Origin: Larimichthys crocea
Taxonomy: Eukaryota > Chordata > Actinopteri > Sciaenidae
Length of the DNA: 64,000 nucleotides
Assembly (NCBI RefSeq): GCF_000972845.2
Contig: NC_040022.1
Location: 6,292,979 to 6,356,978 of the forward strand
Direction: 5' to 3'
In this document: positions 1-13,400 of the stretch, in pieces
Layout of the letters: each line of letters starts with the position of its first letter
How positions within the stretch are numbered: the first letter of the stretch is position 1
Program-made: the position numbers and the translations under genes
Notes under the pieces: model-generated
Told to the model about the DNA's origin: nothing
The model's database searches: none
The model's input: only the letters and a program-made list of their open reading frames with translations

Positions 1-39
1 AGGCTAAACGTTTGCAGTTTTACTTAAAATGAGGATTGT

Positions 40-1742
40 GGATTTTCTGTCACTTTTATTAATATTGTGTTGGAAGGAAGGGATGTTTTCAAAACTAGCA
101 GAGAGAAAATGAACAATTACAACTACCAAGAAAATACTGGGATTGCTAGAATTCTTCAAGACCAATTGGAAAAGAAATGTGCACCAGCCTTTGAACCAAA
201 ATATTTTTGGTTCAAAGACTGTCATCCTAACATTGTTAATGTTAGGATGACATCAAATTTATACCTGTATGATCTCAGGCCTTTAATTTGAAATTTAAAC
301 TAACAGTGATTTTCTTGTTTAATTGATTTTCTAGAAAATGTCAAAAACAAATTGTGAGAAATATCTGTTAAAATTTTAAAATTCAAAGTGGGGTCAGATT
401 GTTTGTCCAACAATAAAAAGAAAAGAAATCCTTGAAGTTGAGAAGCTGTAACCAAGGAACATTTTTGACTAATAAAATATTATCAAAATATTTGTTGATT
501 CATTTTCTGTTGATAAATGTATCAACTCATTGTTTTTTAATGGATATTGTATTTCCCATCTCAACACTGTATCTCTAGTCTGACAAGACATCAATAAAAC
601 AAAACCCTGAAGAAAACAGACATCTAGTCCCCATCACTTCTTCTGCAGTCAAAAATACAGATATGTTCAAGGAAACTGTACTGTACAGTACAAAATCCAT
701 TCCTGCACGTAAGTGGAGCATCTCTGGTTGGTGTATGTGAACATACATTGTGACAACCATCCACACACTCTTTGTGCACAGCATTATCCTACACACAAAC
801 AGATGTGGGTTCCCAGGGGTCGACAGTAAACAGGTTGCATTAGTGCTACGAGATCTTTCGTTGGCACACAAGGAGTAACATTTACAATATTTACATTTGA
901 GATTAAATAGTCATGCATTTCCTAAAAACAAACAGTTCTGTAGAAAATAAAATTTTCACATTCCATTTGGATATCATTTTGTCAATGTGTGGAAATTAGA
1001 TTTATGGTTTTAGCAAAAACGAACAATTTCAAATGGCATTCACTTAACTGTATATATCAATTACTCCTGTTGAATGTAAGATTGGTTCTTTATACTGTAC
1101 AGGATGCATGAGCAGTAAGAATTAACAGGAAGCATTCTGCGATTGGCATTGAGTTGAATAAAACTGGAAAACTTAAAAAACATGCTACTAAAGTACTCCA
1201 ACAAGAGTCACAATAAAGCTGACTGACTGAGCAATCCTCTGAGTGGGATCCCAAACCTGACACACTCTAGTGAATATTGCAGCTAGAAAGAGTGACAGTG
1301 TGTGGAATAAAACACTTCTGAAACTACAAACGTTCATCTGTCCCTTGCCTTTGACATTAATAAATAAATTAAAACCAAACCTGAATAAATATGACTTGAG
1401 GAATTGACAGTAAGACTGTGATTTTGGGCATTTAAACGGCCTTGGGCCAAGACAACTGTCCATCTGCTGCAACACCCAAGACAATGAGGTATTCCTCTGA
1501 CATCATCCTCTCCCTTTGGTGCCTCAGTTTATGGCTGTCTGACCAGCCCTGCATCAGTCACATAGAGGGAGTTCAGCAGACTCCCAGGCTGGCCAGCAGG
1601 CCTTTGTGGGGGTGGGGATAGGGGGGGTCAGTTCATTAGGAAAGGACTGGTGCAGGACTTGGGTGGGTTGGTTGGGAAGTTCTTCTGGAGGATGCAGGGG
1701 GTTTGAGTTTAAGTTTAGGTCCGCAAGACTATACTTTCAAGT
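40..1742 (-). other. mpp3: mpp3 3-prime UTR (probable extent)
   Basis: This 1.7-kb stretch follows the mpp3 stop and has no supported gene. An AATAAA on the minus strand at 60-55 would end the transcript near position 40; ATTAAA variants near 284 and 540 are nearer alternatives. It includes a G-rich run on the plus strand (1609-1630), two adjacent perfect hairpins (189-252) and a 15-bp duplication overlapping the stop codon. The true end is not determined. Confidence 0.4.
189..252. repeat. Two adjacent perfect hairpins
   Basis: Arms 189-201 and 205-217 are exact reverse complements (13 bp, 3-nt loop). Two bases later arms 220-234 and 238-252 are also exact (15 bp, 3-nt loop). They lie near the distal end of the presumed mpp3 3-prime UTR. 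Function unknown; they could be RNA structure or remains of a small palindromic element. Confidence 0.8.
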
Positions 1743-1753
1743 TTAGGTCCGCA
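1711..1753. repeat. 15-bp direct repeat over the mpp3 stop codon
   Basis: The 15-mer AAGTTTAGGTCCGCA occurs at 1711-1725 and again at 1739-1753. The second copy spans the last codons and stop of mpp3 (minus strand), the first lies just inside the 3-prime UTR. Confidence 0.9.
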
Positions 1754-4403
1754 CCCAGCTCACTGGCACCCAGAAGGATTCTCGCTCCAGCCTTTCCAAG
1801 ATACCTCGCAGTTCTGCACAGGCACTGGCTGAGTCCTCCTTGATCAGGACCCGGTCCACCAGGTGTCCATATTGCTGATCAATCTGAATGGCAGACTGAC
1901 GCATCTCCTGGAGGTCTTCATCCTGTTGCAGAATACAAAATGAAAAGATTTATCAAGAGAAGGGGATACATTTATTCATTCAACGTACTCACTAGGTTTA
2001 CCCCTAAGCTGTGATACATCCCATGAACATACAGATGAGTGAAAAATTAAAGGAAACCCTTAAATAAATGTGCGTAGAAACATAATGAATGCAGGTGCTT
2101 CCACACAAGTGCACTGCATTATAAAAAACGATGAACAGGCCCATAGGATCCAGGATCAAGTGACTTTGAAATAGTTTGGGAACATGGATGGCAAGAGCTC
2201 CAGTCACAAAGACTGCTCAGTTGGCTCATGTTTCAATAGGAACAGTGACCAAAGTGACTGAATCTGCATTCAGATCTTTGCAAAAGACTTCAGTTAATAT
2301 GGTTGGGAACTGTGGTCAGCAGTCCACATTTGATAACCAAGATGCTTATGCATTAGTGCACAACTCTTCCTCAGGTGACTGAGAATGTCAGCACAGGACG
2401 TGATCAGACTGTCAGCAAGAACAGTCCGTTGACAATCACATACAGAGGATATTATAGTCAGCTGCAGTACATAAACCCCTCATTATAAAGACATTTGAGA
2501 GTTCAATGGGGCAAAAACCACTGGCACTGGTCTACAGAGATGTGCAAAAAGGTGATCTGGTCATATGACAAAAACCCATCCATTGCTATATTCTCCACAA
2601 GTGCATGTGTGGCATACGCCATGTGAACAGTACAGGCCTGACTGCTTGACCCCTACAATGGGGTCATCTAGTGGTTCTGTTTTTGTCTGTAGGGGACATT
2701 TTGCTAGGTAAGGTCAAGGCAAATCGATACAAACTTGTTGTTCTGTTGGTAAGTCTTATATAAGACCTGAAGGCTGAATCCTCCTCCACAACTGAGACAG
2801 TCCAGCTTAACAGAGAGCAAAACTATAAGGGTGCTTTTGGCTGCTGCTTGTAGAACTGTCTAACATGTTCCAACCAGCCTGTTTCATCATGAGGGAACCA
2901 AAGTGTGACCAGTTCATGTGGTGCTCGGACTCTCTGACTGCAGACTATGTTGCAGCCCCTGTGTGTATTTCAGGTCCATGTGTGTCTAATAAAACTAAGA
3001 GAGTACAGAAATTGAATTTCCCCATGTGGGATTATTAAATTTAAGGCTAAATTCAATTAAAATTAACAGCTACTTGCAGATTGCACATGAATTTGGTAGT
3101 TGGCAGACTACTCGATATAAAAATAAAAATAAACATTTGAAAAGGGGAAATGATTTTAAGGTTTGGTGAAGCTACCCGAGTTTACCACTTTACACACACC
3201 TGTACATAGACATGTTAGATACATCGTTATTTTAGTAGTATTTAGTAGTTATTTTTTCAGCAGTGCTGTGTGATTAACAACATATCCGGGGGTTGGTAAT
3301 AAAAAAAGGTGAAGGTTGTGCCTTGCTTCCAATATTTATACCCTGCAGTGCCCCTCTCAATTGGTCTGGTCCATGTTATATATTTACCGGTGACTGATCA
3401 TGACTCGAACATTTGGCCTTGAGATTCTCACAACCTCCCAAGTTGGCAAGAATCATCTGACTGCTCTATTAAATAGTATAGAATATTTACTGGTGCATAA
3501 AGGATTATGTACTATTAAAAGCTAAAGATGCCCTTTAAGCCACTGAATTAGGACATTGCCAAGAGAGAACTCACTGTAATGCGGCCATGCTCTCCCCCTC
3601 CTGGTGAGGTGGCGGCACTGCGGCGACGTCTGCTCTCAGGAACACGAGGTTTGACAAATATTACGTAGGGCTTGAACTCTGCTGTCCGCAGCCTCTTCAG
3701 GGCCTGGAGTGGTGGAAGATTTACATACAACAGAGCAAGCAGATGTAGAAAATCAGACATAATAGGAGAAAGTCAACAGTGATGCATCAGACTCTCCACA
3801 CATTGAGCAGATCTGAAGTGACTGCCAGCCCTCATCCACTCAGGCACTCTGCAAACTGCTACTGCTGCCTGCAGGATCTGTAACTCATGACATGTTACGA
3901 TGCACATTAAACAAGATGTGCTCAGTGGTTTTGACATGACCCCTACCTCAGGCTGCACGTCCACGACACACATCTTATTCTTGGCCTGTACAGAGCGGAT
4001 AGCCTCTATACTTGTGCCGTACTGGTTCTCCTTGTATTCCCCATGCTCTATAAACCTTGGAGAGAAACAGCACAACTTTAAGTTCAGCAGGAGGCAAATC
4101 ATGTATGCTTACACAAAAAAAAGCACAGTGCCAACATACTTGTTGTTCAAAGCATCTGCATCAAACTGCTGTTTGGTGACAAAGTGGTACTCCACACCCT
4201 CCTTCTCATGAGGCTTCTTGGGTCTAGTGGTATCTGTGGGAACACAAAAGAGGAATTTGCTTGTATGTGATGTTGGTTCATTGATAAGTACTGTCAGTGT
4301 GTATAAATGTTGGGTAACTCACGTGGTACAGCCACTGCAAAACGATGTGGGTTTTCAGCAATCACCCGCTGTTTGAGTTCATTGATTCGTGCTCCAAGAG
4401 AGC
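1743..4403 (-). CDS. mpp3: mpp3 exons 14-18: guanylate kinase-like domain and C-terminus
   Basis: Exons 4403-4323, 4233-4140, 4055-3947, 3703-3575 and 1922-1743 complete the GK-like domain. Visible motifs are [57 protein letters not shown] and the terminal WVPVSWVRT. The nucleotide loop, contributed partly by exon 13, reads [12 protein letters not shown] and lacks the P-loop lysine of active guanylate kinases (GxxGxGK). As in other MAGUKs the domain is therefore probably a protein-binding pseudo-enzyme. An Arg-rich insert ([20 protein letters not shown]) precedes the last exon. The stop is TAA at 1745-1743. Confidence 0.9.
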
Positions 4404-7400
4404 CTTTACAAGTCATTTGTGTGTTTAAAGGATAGAAAAAGTAAAGATGGTTAACCTCACACACAGTATCATGTTGGAAAAGACATGGCAGTCGATTGCA
4501 ACACATAGTTTGATCCACTAGGTGTCATTATTGTCACAGGAGAACATGAGTGGCTCAGTCTCACCAATCAGGACAACCAGACGGGGTCTCTCATGGGGCC
4601 TCTGCTGGTAGCGGGTCACCTCTTCATAAGTCAGGAAGTCAGGGTCTCCAGGATCAGATCCCTCTCCGGCGGAGCCTTGCCTGTCCTTACGACTCAGCCG
4701 AAAACTCCTCCGTAAACCAGCTACAGCGAGGCCAGAGATGGGAGGGAAAAGGAGAAGAAAAAAACAGAACAGATCTTGGATCAGATTGTCGTGAACAATA
4801 AAATTATTTACACAAAGTTACACAACATGAGTACTCTACTTGACCTCAATGATGCAGATATTTATTTTTTTTCATGTAGCTAAAGTAAATTAGATAAGTA
4901 CAGTGACCAACCCATTGATAATCATGCATTACAAACTTTTGTAAATAGTGCACATGGATGAAAATAGCTCACTCTTATCTGAAGTGTGAATAGTGTGAGA
5001 TATTAGCTGAACTTGGAGCCAATCATGCTTCAACTGAAAACTGGATCACATGCAGCTGATGATAATAGGTCAAAGTCAGGTCAAAGTCTGAAGAGACTGA
5101 AGCAGACTCTGTTTAAAGCAAAACATTCTTTGAATTCATTCATTAAAGTAATGACGACTTAAAGCAATTCACAACAGATTTCAGTGACCCAAAATACACA
5201 TCATTTTCCAACAGTACAGTCCAAACAAGGCATGCTGCTTTGAAAGAGGCTACAGTGCTGAGGCAGGACAGACAGGACAGCCTGGCCCTGAGAAACACCA
5301 CGTCAGTCGCAGAGAGTGACTGCAAATCGGGGTCTCCCATGGCCAGGACTGTCTGTATCCCCCCATCAGTGGTGTGTACCTGAGGGAATAAGCCGGGCAC
5401 TGTACCTGAATAAAATTCCCAGGAAAACACCTGGCCACAGGAGGGCGCCACTGCTTTACACTTAGGAGAGACTATAACTGGCGTTAGAGCATCACACAAC
5501 CCAAGCCTCACACCTCCACACAGGGTGAACGAGCAGCAAACGTGCCTGGTTGAGTGTGCAATGCGTCCAACGCAGCAGGGCCCTCATGGGGTGGGGGTGG
5601 GGGTGGGGGGTGTTTTGGGGAAGGGAGGGAGGGGAAGCAGTGCACTGGCCACAGCACAGCAGCAGGGGGGCAGTTAGTTAAATGCAAGGCGGGAGGAGGG
5701 GGTAGGTTTGGGAGGATCCAAACACTGCAAGGTGGAAGGGGGGCAGCTCCAAGCAGAGTGCAGGATCGGAAGCACAGATACTGTTTTAACATTTGTGTTA
5801 CAGTAAGCTCGTTGTGTTCATCATCATTCCAGCAGCTCACAGGAAGAAGGGGGGTACATGGGGGTCAGGTTGGGGCTGAGGAAGGGTGAGGGAGGGGAGG
5901 TCAGTGGAAGGGGTTGAGGATAAAGGGAACTAAATGTATTTTTTCCACCTCAATTTGAACTGAGTAATGCCTGTTAGTGCAAGACAAAATACCTTTGTGT
6001 TTACCACTCAAAAGTGTGGGGCCACCTGTCATATTGTTCTTTACTTTGATATCGCCAACTTAATGCAGATAAAAACAGTTTAGTTGAGACATAATTTACA
6101 TAACAGTGTTGCATGACAGAGGAGAATATTGATGTAACCTTTTTTTTTGCCACTAAATACCCTCCAGAAGCGGCGTAAGTGGTTGAAGTATTACAGCTTT
6201 TCTTCTTACGTTACATTTTTGCAAACCCTTCCTACATAATAATACTCCTCTCTTGTGCAGGCAACCCCACAAACTTTGGAATGGAAGTGTATTTAAATGC
6301 AAGCAGTACCATCATTTACCCTTACTGTAGTAATATATGGTCATGTTTCATTTTACAGGGCTGTACTTTCCTGATAATGTACAGGAGTGTTTCCTGAAAA
6401 GACCTCTATTTTGGTACTACATTAGGATATAATAAATAGAATAAAAGAGAATAGCATGAGAAAATCTCTTGAAAGGAGAGCTCTAATCCAATTGAATATT
6501 CATGTATTACTCATAATCATTCAGAATTTATTAGACTGTGTGAGTGGGCTAATTGAACATGTCTCTCATTACACCAAATGATGAAGCTTTTCTCAGGAAA
6601 CTTCCTACAAAGTTTTGTGCTGCGATATCTGACACTTTGAACTGTTAACTCTAATGATAGAGTGGAGTCTCTGAAGAGGCAGATCTGTTACTGGCACCTG
6701 CAGGGGTGTGAGACAATACTTCCTACACCTTCTTGGGTTACCTTGCTTTCCCATTTGATACTAAACGCTTGTAACAGTTTTTTTTTTTTTTTTCACAGGT
6801 CTTCCCCTTCCTTTGCCCAAGTATCATCCATCTTCCTCCTCTGGCATTGTCTGTGACCCCCATCTCGTGACCATTTGAAACCTTCCTCTTATCCCTCAAC
6901 CCCGGGCCCCAAACAGGTCAACTCTACAAGCAGTCATTTTGACCCCCAGCCCAAAAGCACCCGGGGAACCAGCGCACAGCCAGGCTGCAGCAGGCAAAGA
7001 GCAGATAGGGAGAAGGAGGTGGAGAAAGATGTGCACGCTCTCACCTATGTACTGTCCATTGAAATAGCCCTCACAGTCACAGTCCTCTGTAGGGAGGCAA
7101 GCAGGGAAAAGAGGGGGTAAGCACAGGGTAAGAGACCTGGAAGAGTTAAGGAGTAAGGGAAGTGGGAGAGTTAAAGAGGGGGGGGCGGGCCATGGGCGCT
7201 GGAGAGGGCAGGCGACAGGCAGCAGGCAGGCAGACAGCAGGAGGCGAGAGTGGAGGGGCAGCCACGAGATAATGAAGGCAACAGCCACTAACGAAGGCTT
7301 GATGGAGAGATCTGACATTACGAGAGGAGAGGAGAGAAGACGAGAGAGGAGAAAGGTGGCTCTCCTCCATCTGGAAAGGAGCCAGCTGTGAGGAGAGTCT

Positions 7401-10400
7401 CTGTGACCCACACACATGTAAGCAAGCCTCAACTCCCCAAAGATGCACAGCTGAAGAACAAATCCACAATTCATACAACAAAAGAAAAACGTTCATTGTC
7501 TTAATGTCTTAATGTCTAAATCCTGTCCTTTCATCAAATCTAACGTGTGACGTGTGCACTAATTTTAGAAAACAGACAAATGACAGGTGGGAAAAAAAAA
7601 GAAACAGGAGAAAACAACATTAAAACAGCAGCTGACACTGCAGCAGAGTAAAGATGAGGAGGGGGAAAAAAAGAACAAGATAAAAGAAGGAGGAGCTATT
7701 GTTATCTTTAACAACCTCTGCTTAGTTGAGCTAACGTCTCCAGGGATGCTGTTTTCTGCCTGCACATCACCTGGTACAACACGCACACACACACACACAC
7801 CATACGCACAATCTAGGCAAGGAATCTGTGTCCTGGTCTGCTGCGCTAACGGCAAGAGGGAAGAAATTATGCTGGGAACAGTTGAAATCCCAAACATTCA
7901 CCCCACTACACATGCAAGCTCTTCACACTCACACCGATGCTTTGAAGCCTTTATGAACATTTTCACTTGTGTGTTTCGTGTGTGTGTGTGTGTGTGAGGA
8001 TGTCTGTGTGTTCTAGATGAACTGTATTTGTTGCTGCACATGTACCCACCTTTATCACATCCTTGGTCATCTGATATAGGATGCAACAAGGAAAAACAGA
8101 GTGTAAAACATTAGACAGGACAGATAAAACAATAAGATTTGGACATTTATGAAATGAGGATTTGTAGATTTTCAAAATTGAAAACATGTTTTATTTTTTG
8201 TTTTGTTTTCGTGGACGTCACAGATGACATGAGGCTGGAGGACTTTTAAAGGGACCCTGCTGGGATTTAAGGGAATTAATCAGAGAGAGCTACAGGAGTG
8301 TGGAGTCATGGCGTAGCAGGGTTAGCTGCCATATTGCTAAGCTCTTGCTGTGTCCATGTGGCTCAGGCCTAATCGGATCGTGCAGTTTACGCGCCACAAA
8401 GAGACACGGCACTCACATTACCCACTTACCTGGTTGTTTACACGCTGCCTCTATAGTAGCAATTGAGGAAGTGAGAAGTGTAATGTGTTGTTGGCTTTGC
8501 CTCTCAGTGAGCGAAGGCTGTAACGCTGTCTGGATCTGCATAAGATAAACTGCTCGCTGGCCAGATGGACCAAACATGAAAGAGATTAATTCATATCTGT
8601 CTCTATCTCTGTGCCCCTACATCTCTCTCTCTCTCATCCCTTTTAAAAACATTTCGGCAGAGAACGGACAATGAATACTAATGCCTCTGAGAATGCCAAT
8701 TACCAGCAAAAAAAGGTCAATAAATGTCAATGAAAACATTTATCCTGCATTTATCCAGCGGAGATATGATTGTTCTATCATGACTGAGTACATTCGTTGA
8801 GAGAGGAGAGCTGATAGTGAGAGATGCTGCGGGTTAGTGGACTGTAATTATGAAATAATGCAGAAAGATGCAGTGGAATCCTGCGAAGCAGAAACTTACA
8901 GACAGGCTTTTTAGGGGATTTTGGATTCGGGAGCGTGCCCATTTTCATCCTGTAGGCCAGTCGCCTGGAGGAGAGAGCGGCAGGACAAAGAGCCAAAGAG
9001 GATGGAGGCAGGAAGAGAATCATCAGGTCAGAAAAACACAGTAAGCGAAAGGACAGGAGGGAATGTCTGACTGGTGGAGCAAAAGACGTTAAACACCCCC
9101 ACCCTATCATACATGAGAGTAAAACGCATCTTTTCGCAGCCATTTTATGTCTCTTTGTTTAAGATCTTTAGATGGTGTGTTGTTGTACTCAAGATCACTC
9201 ATGGTCCTCGTCTCCAAATTTTTACTTGATCTTGTCTTGGAGGATTTTATTTCCAGACAAAGACACCGACTGGGGGAATATCACTAATATGCCTGTGTGT
9301 TCTCTGATTTATTTGTTGACATCATTGCTGTGATTGGATGTCAAACATTCTTCTACAAATGCAACCAATACATTTTTCTTACTGTTAATGGCTGTCCGTC
9401 CCTAACCCCCATTACATCTACTTCAAGAAAGCCAGTGCAGGAAACAGGAGAAGAAGCTGTGTCTGTCTGGGAGCAAATCCTCTATAATAAAATTTTGCTT
9501 CCTAAACCACAAAGAGTCCATCTGCAAAACAGCATCTGAACAAAAACACACAACAATCTGTGGATACTGCAATGCAACGCTGGCCTCACCCTTTGTGAGA
9601 TCTGTATCACAAAGGGTGATGATCTTGTCTTGGTTGCATGTCCTCAAAGTCTTGGTCTTGTCTTGTTTAGCTGGTCTTAACTACAACACTGGTTTGTATG
9701 TTTTTGCGGTGGCTCTGTGTTTGAGTGACTGTCTAACAAGAAACACCAACAGCCACTTGAGACAGAGGCTCTGTGCCCAATAGGACTGCTCAGTAATCCA
9801 TCCTTGATGCTATGTATGCTCTGTCATTAAATAGATCTGTGCTTGTGCTACTATTGTGCAGTCATGATGATGCATTTGAAGACATTGTTCTCATTTGTCA
9901 CTATTTTAAAGCTCAGAGTGCGGCAGGAACCCACAGCATCAGCAAAAATGTGTTATTTAACCCTTTGCAGTCTGAGGCCTGTCGACCACTTTTGAGCCAG
10001 TTCAACAGGGGTTGACATTTGCATATACTTTATTATTATTTGTGCCTCTCTCTGTGTTGAAGCTGTGGTTATTAACCCAACAGATGCTACAGTGTTTGGC
10101 AGGGATCTCCAAGCCTGCTGTGATCATCTTACTGACGGATTATGACACTAACAGAATCAGCATGTGCCCATTCAAGGCTGTGTTTTGTTTCGTTTTTCTC
10201 AACGCTGCTTTGATGCATCATCTAATCATAGTTGACCTCTCACAGAGGAACACATGAATGTAGATTTAACAGATTACAAATGGCTAGATAAAATACATAT
10301 CACTGTGTGGGTAAAGTGTACAGTCGTAGCAAGGTTGTTCATTTGAAACCTGATGTTACACCCTTCTCCTCCTGGGTGCTCTTACCTCTCCTGGAACTGT

Positions 10401-13400
10401 TTGGAGGGAACAAGTCCAGCTCGCAGGTTGCTGTCTCCCACACGCTTGGCCTGCCACCATGTGGGATCGTCTTGGGTCACAACCTGCAGGATGTCACCCC
10501 GCTTAAAGGGAAGTCCAGCTTCCTGGCATGGCGTCGCCTTGTCTTCCAATGGGATGTAGTCGAATAGCGCTCTCATATACACCTGGAAATTAAAAACAAA
10601 CAAGCTGTTTATTTGACTTTTTGCATAGACCTAAATAACCTGCTATTTAAATAATTAATTAATCTGGGATGCCACAGGACAAAAAAACAAGTGTTTCCTC
10701 TCAGCTGCAGTTTCATTCACACTCAGTCACTCATGCTTCAGCTTACCTTGCTCTCTTTCAGCCGGTCCTCTTCTTTAATAGCAGGTATTATCTTTAGAGT
10801 GATGGAGCCCTGGGACTGGGACTAGATCACAAATAGACAGAGGGAGTAGGGGAAAGAAAAACTGTGACTGCAGCCTTGAATTCAAGACAAACACTAAATA
10901 TACTCCATGGTTCCATGAGTTGGATTTTAAGTGGATTTTACTTTGAATGGACAATGGAGTTTTTAGTCAAACCATCATTTTATTTACCACTGCTTCTATC
11001 TGGGGTAAAGACAGGACACCCTGTATATAAATAAACAAAACATGGGCTGAGCATTTCAATTGTTATCCTAATTTGTAACAGATTTAATTGGCGCACATGA
11101 GTTTACTGCCATGCAGTTCAACATTTTACTTCAAAGCACATAGGATGTGCTAATTATACTTTATTTATTCTGGTATTGTTTGTTTGTTTGTTTAATTGCC
11201 TTGATGCAGGTAGATTTGGTTCAGTTCCACCTATAATTACAAATTTTTCATGAATATAACTCTCAGAATCCGTCGTGATGACTTTATTTCCATTCATTCC
11301 AAAAGTTTCTTTTTTTTTCAGTATAAAATTAATCTGAGGATTTCAAAAATAAAAAAAATGGAAAAACTGTGACTAATTAGGATAGAGTACTTATAATGCT
11401 GTACTTATAGTACTATATTTCTGTATTTCTTTGCACATTGAAATTACAGTAGAACTGTCTGTCTCACCAGCAGCTGACTGATCTCATCAGGCCTCTTGTT
11501 GATCACAGAGACTCCGTTGACCTCCCTGAGTTCATCTCCTACATGGACCAAACCTGTGAGGAGCAAAAGACACAAGGCCAAGTGCATCAATGACAATCTT
11601 CAATCAGTCTTCCCTGAGCCTCCCAGGTCTTTGGGGTTTATCAGTCATATCTTAACATCAGTACCGTTGTTAGATCCACAGATACGGCCGCCTCTGTTCT
11701 CAGTTGTGATCTATTTAGCTGCAGCCATAACAATGAAATCAAAGGCTGAGAGAAGTCAGATCAATACGTGTTTCCCTCAGGACTGAGCAGCACATAGCAG
11801 ACACACTCATACACGTCTAATGTATGCATATAGCAGACATACAAGGAGACCTGAGGCTAACTCGGAAATCTCTCTACAGCTTCAGTCTCCACAAGACAAG
11901 AGCTTTTTCCATCACTTGACGCAGCAAGAAAACGGAGGAAGACATAAATGATTAATGGATATGAACGCTGATTGGTTTACCTTCCCAGCATGCATGTTTT
12001 CTAATGCCAAATAACACACTCACACACCTGCTTGTGGCTGATATTTCCATGGTAACGCCCATGAAAGGGTCTTTGCTGAGTGTATATCATGTGTGATTGA
12101 TTCTCTGGGGACACATGGCGAGCGTTGGGTTTCAGCAACAACCGCACCATCCCTCTCATTTATTCCCTCCTGCTGCATCTCTCTCACACTGTGGCTTTGA
12201 TCTCACTGTCATTAGAGTATAAGGTTTGGATTTATTATATCATACATACATACATAGAAACTGTTCAACTAAGTCGGTCTCACTGCTGTGTGGTATCAGA
12301 GCCTCTGGGGCGTCCCGGTAGCTCAGCTTCCTGAGGGCTGTGCTACATTACTGCAATGTCCTGATGTCCTGGCTGTCGTCCATGTGGAACCTTTTTTTTT
12401 TTTTACATGTCATCCTTGAGTCTTTTTTATCTCTTTAACTAGAAGGTAAAAAGTTATCTTTAACATGAACAGCCCACATTTAAATCTTGATGACATCTTC
12501 TGACACCTCGTCACACAGTGCCCATGAATTGTGAGAAGGGTCTACAAGTGAAGACCCCAAAATACTCTCTGCATCATTTGTAGGAATGATGGAGGTTTTG
12601 ACAAACCAGGAGTAAAATTCCTGCCATAGTGTGCCTGTTTCCAGGCTAAGGGTCTGTATCGGTGACCAGATGGGAGCAGTGTGAAGAAGGGATTGAGGGG
12701 TTGCCTGGGGTCATGTGCTATACTGTGTGCTCTTCGTTTAATGGCTTTGCTGTTGAGGTCTGGAAGGTTGGGCATGTGGAGACCAATAATTTTGGCGTCG
12801 AGCGTGATGTGTGTGAGTTAGTTCCTATTGGAGGGTGGATAAAATGCACAGAAAACATAATGATAAGAGTTGTATATATAAAATATGCAACATAATGGAG
12901 GAGGGGTGGATTCACAATGAGGGACTGTGGATGTTTTTCTAAAAACTTGAATGTTAGCTGTTCAACCAAAGAACAATTTTATTTGAACATTTCGTTATAG
13001 TGAAATAATACAGTCTTTCATAAATTTGAAATAAAATCCAAGATATGAAGTTAGTTTTTTATGTCCGACTCTGATCATCTTTACATAGCCTTTTAGATTA
13101 ATCTCACTCCCTGTTGTACAGGTTAAGAAGAATAAGGTACAGGGAGCCTAAAGAGACAAAAAGAGAAGAAATGTAATTTACCACTTCTGTCAGCTGCACC
13201 TCCTCTCATGATCCGAGCCACAATCACCATCCCAGTGGCGTCATCCCGCCTGATAGTGGCTCCCTGGAACACAACAGAAGAATATGGTCATTAACAGTAA
13301 AGAGTAAAGGTCTTGGTCCTCGTTCTCCTCTCCATTCTCATCCATCACAACTCACCAGAGGCTCCTTGTTTTTCACCAGCCTCACAATCTTCACTGACTC

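Noticed and set aside
6896..7474. Minus-strand open frame of 192 codons
   Set aside because: Reads through the mpp3 exon at 7086-7045 partly in frame but the rest is intronic Leu/Ser/Pro-rich CT-tract translation.
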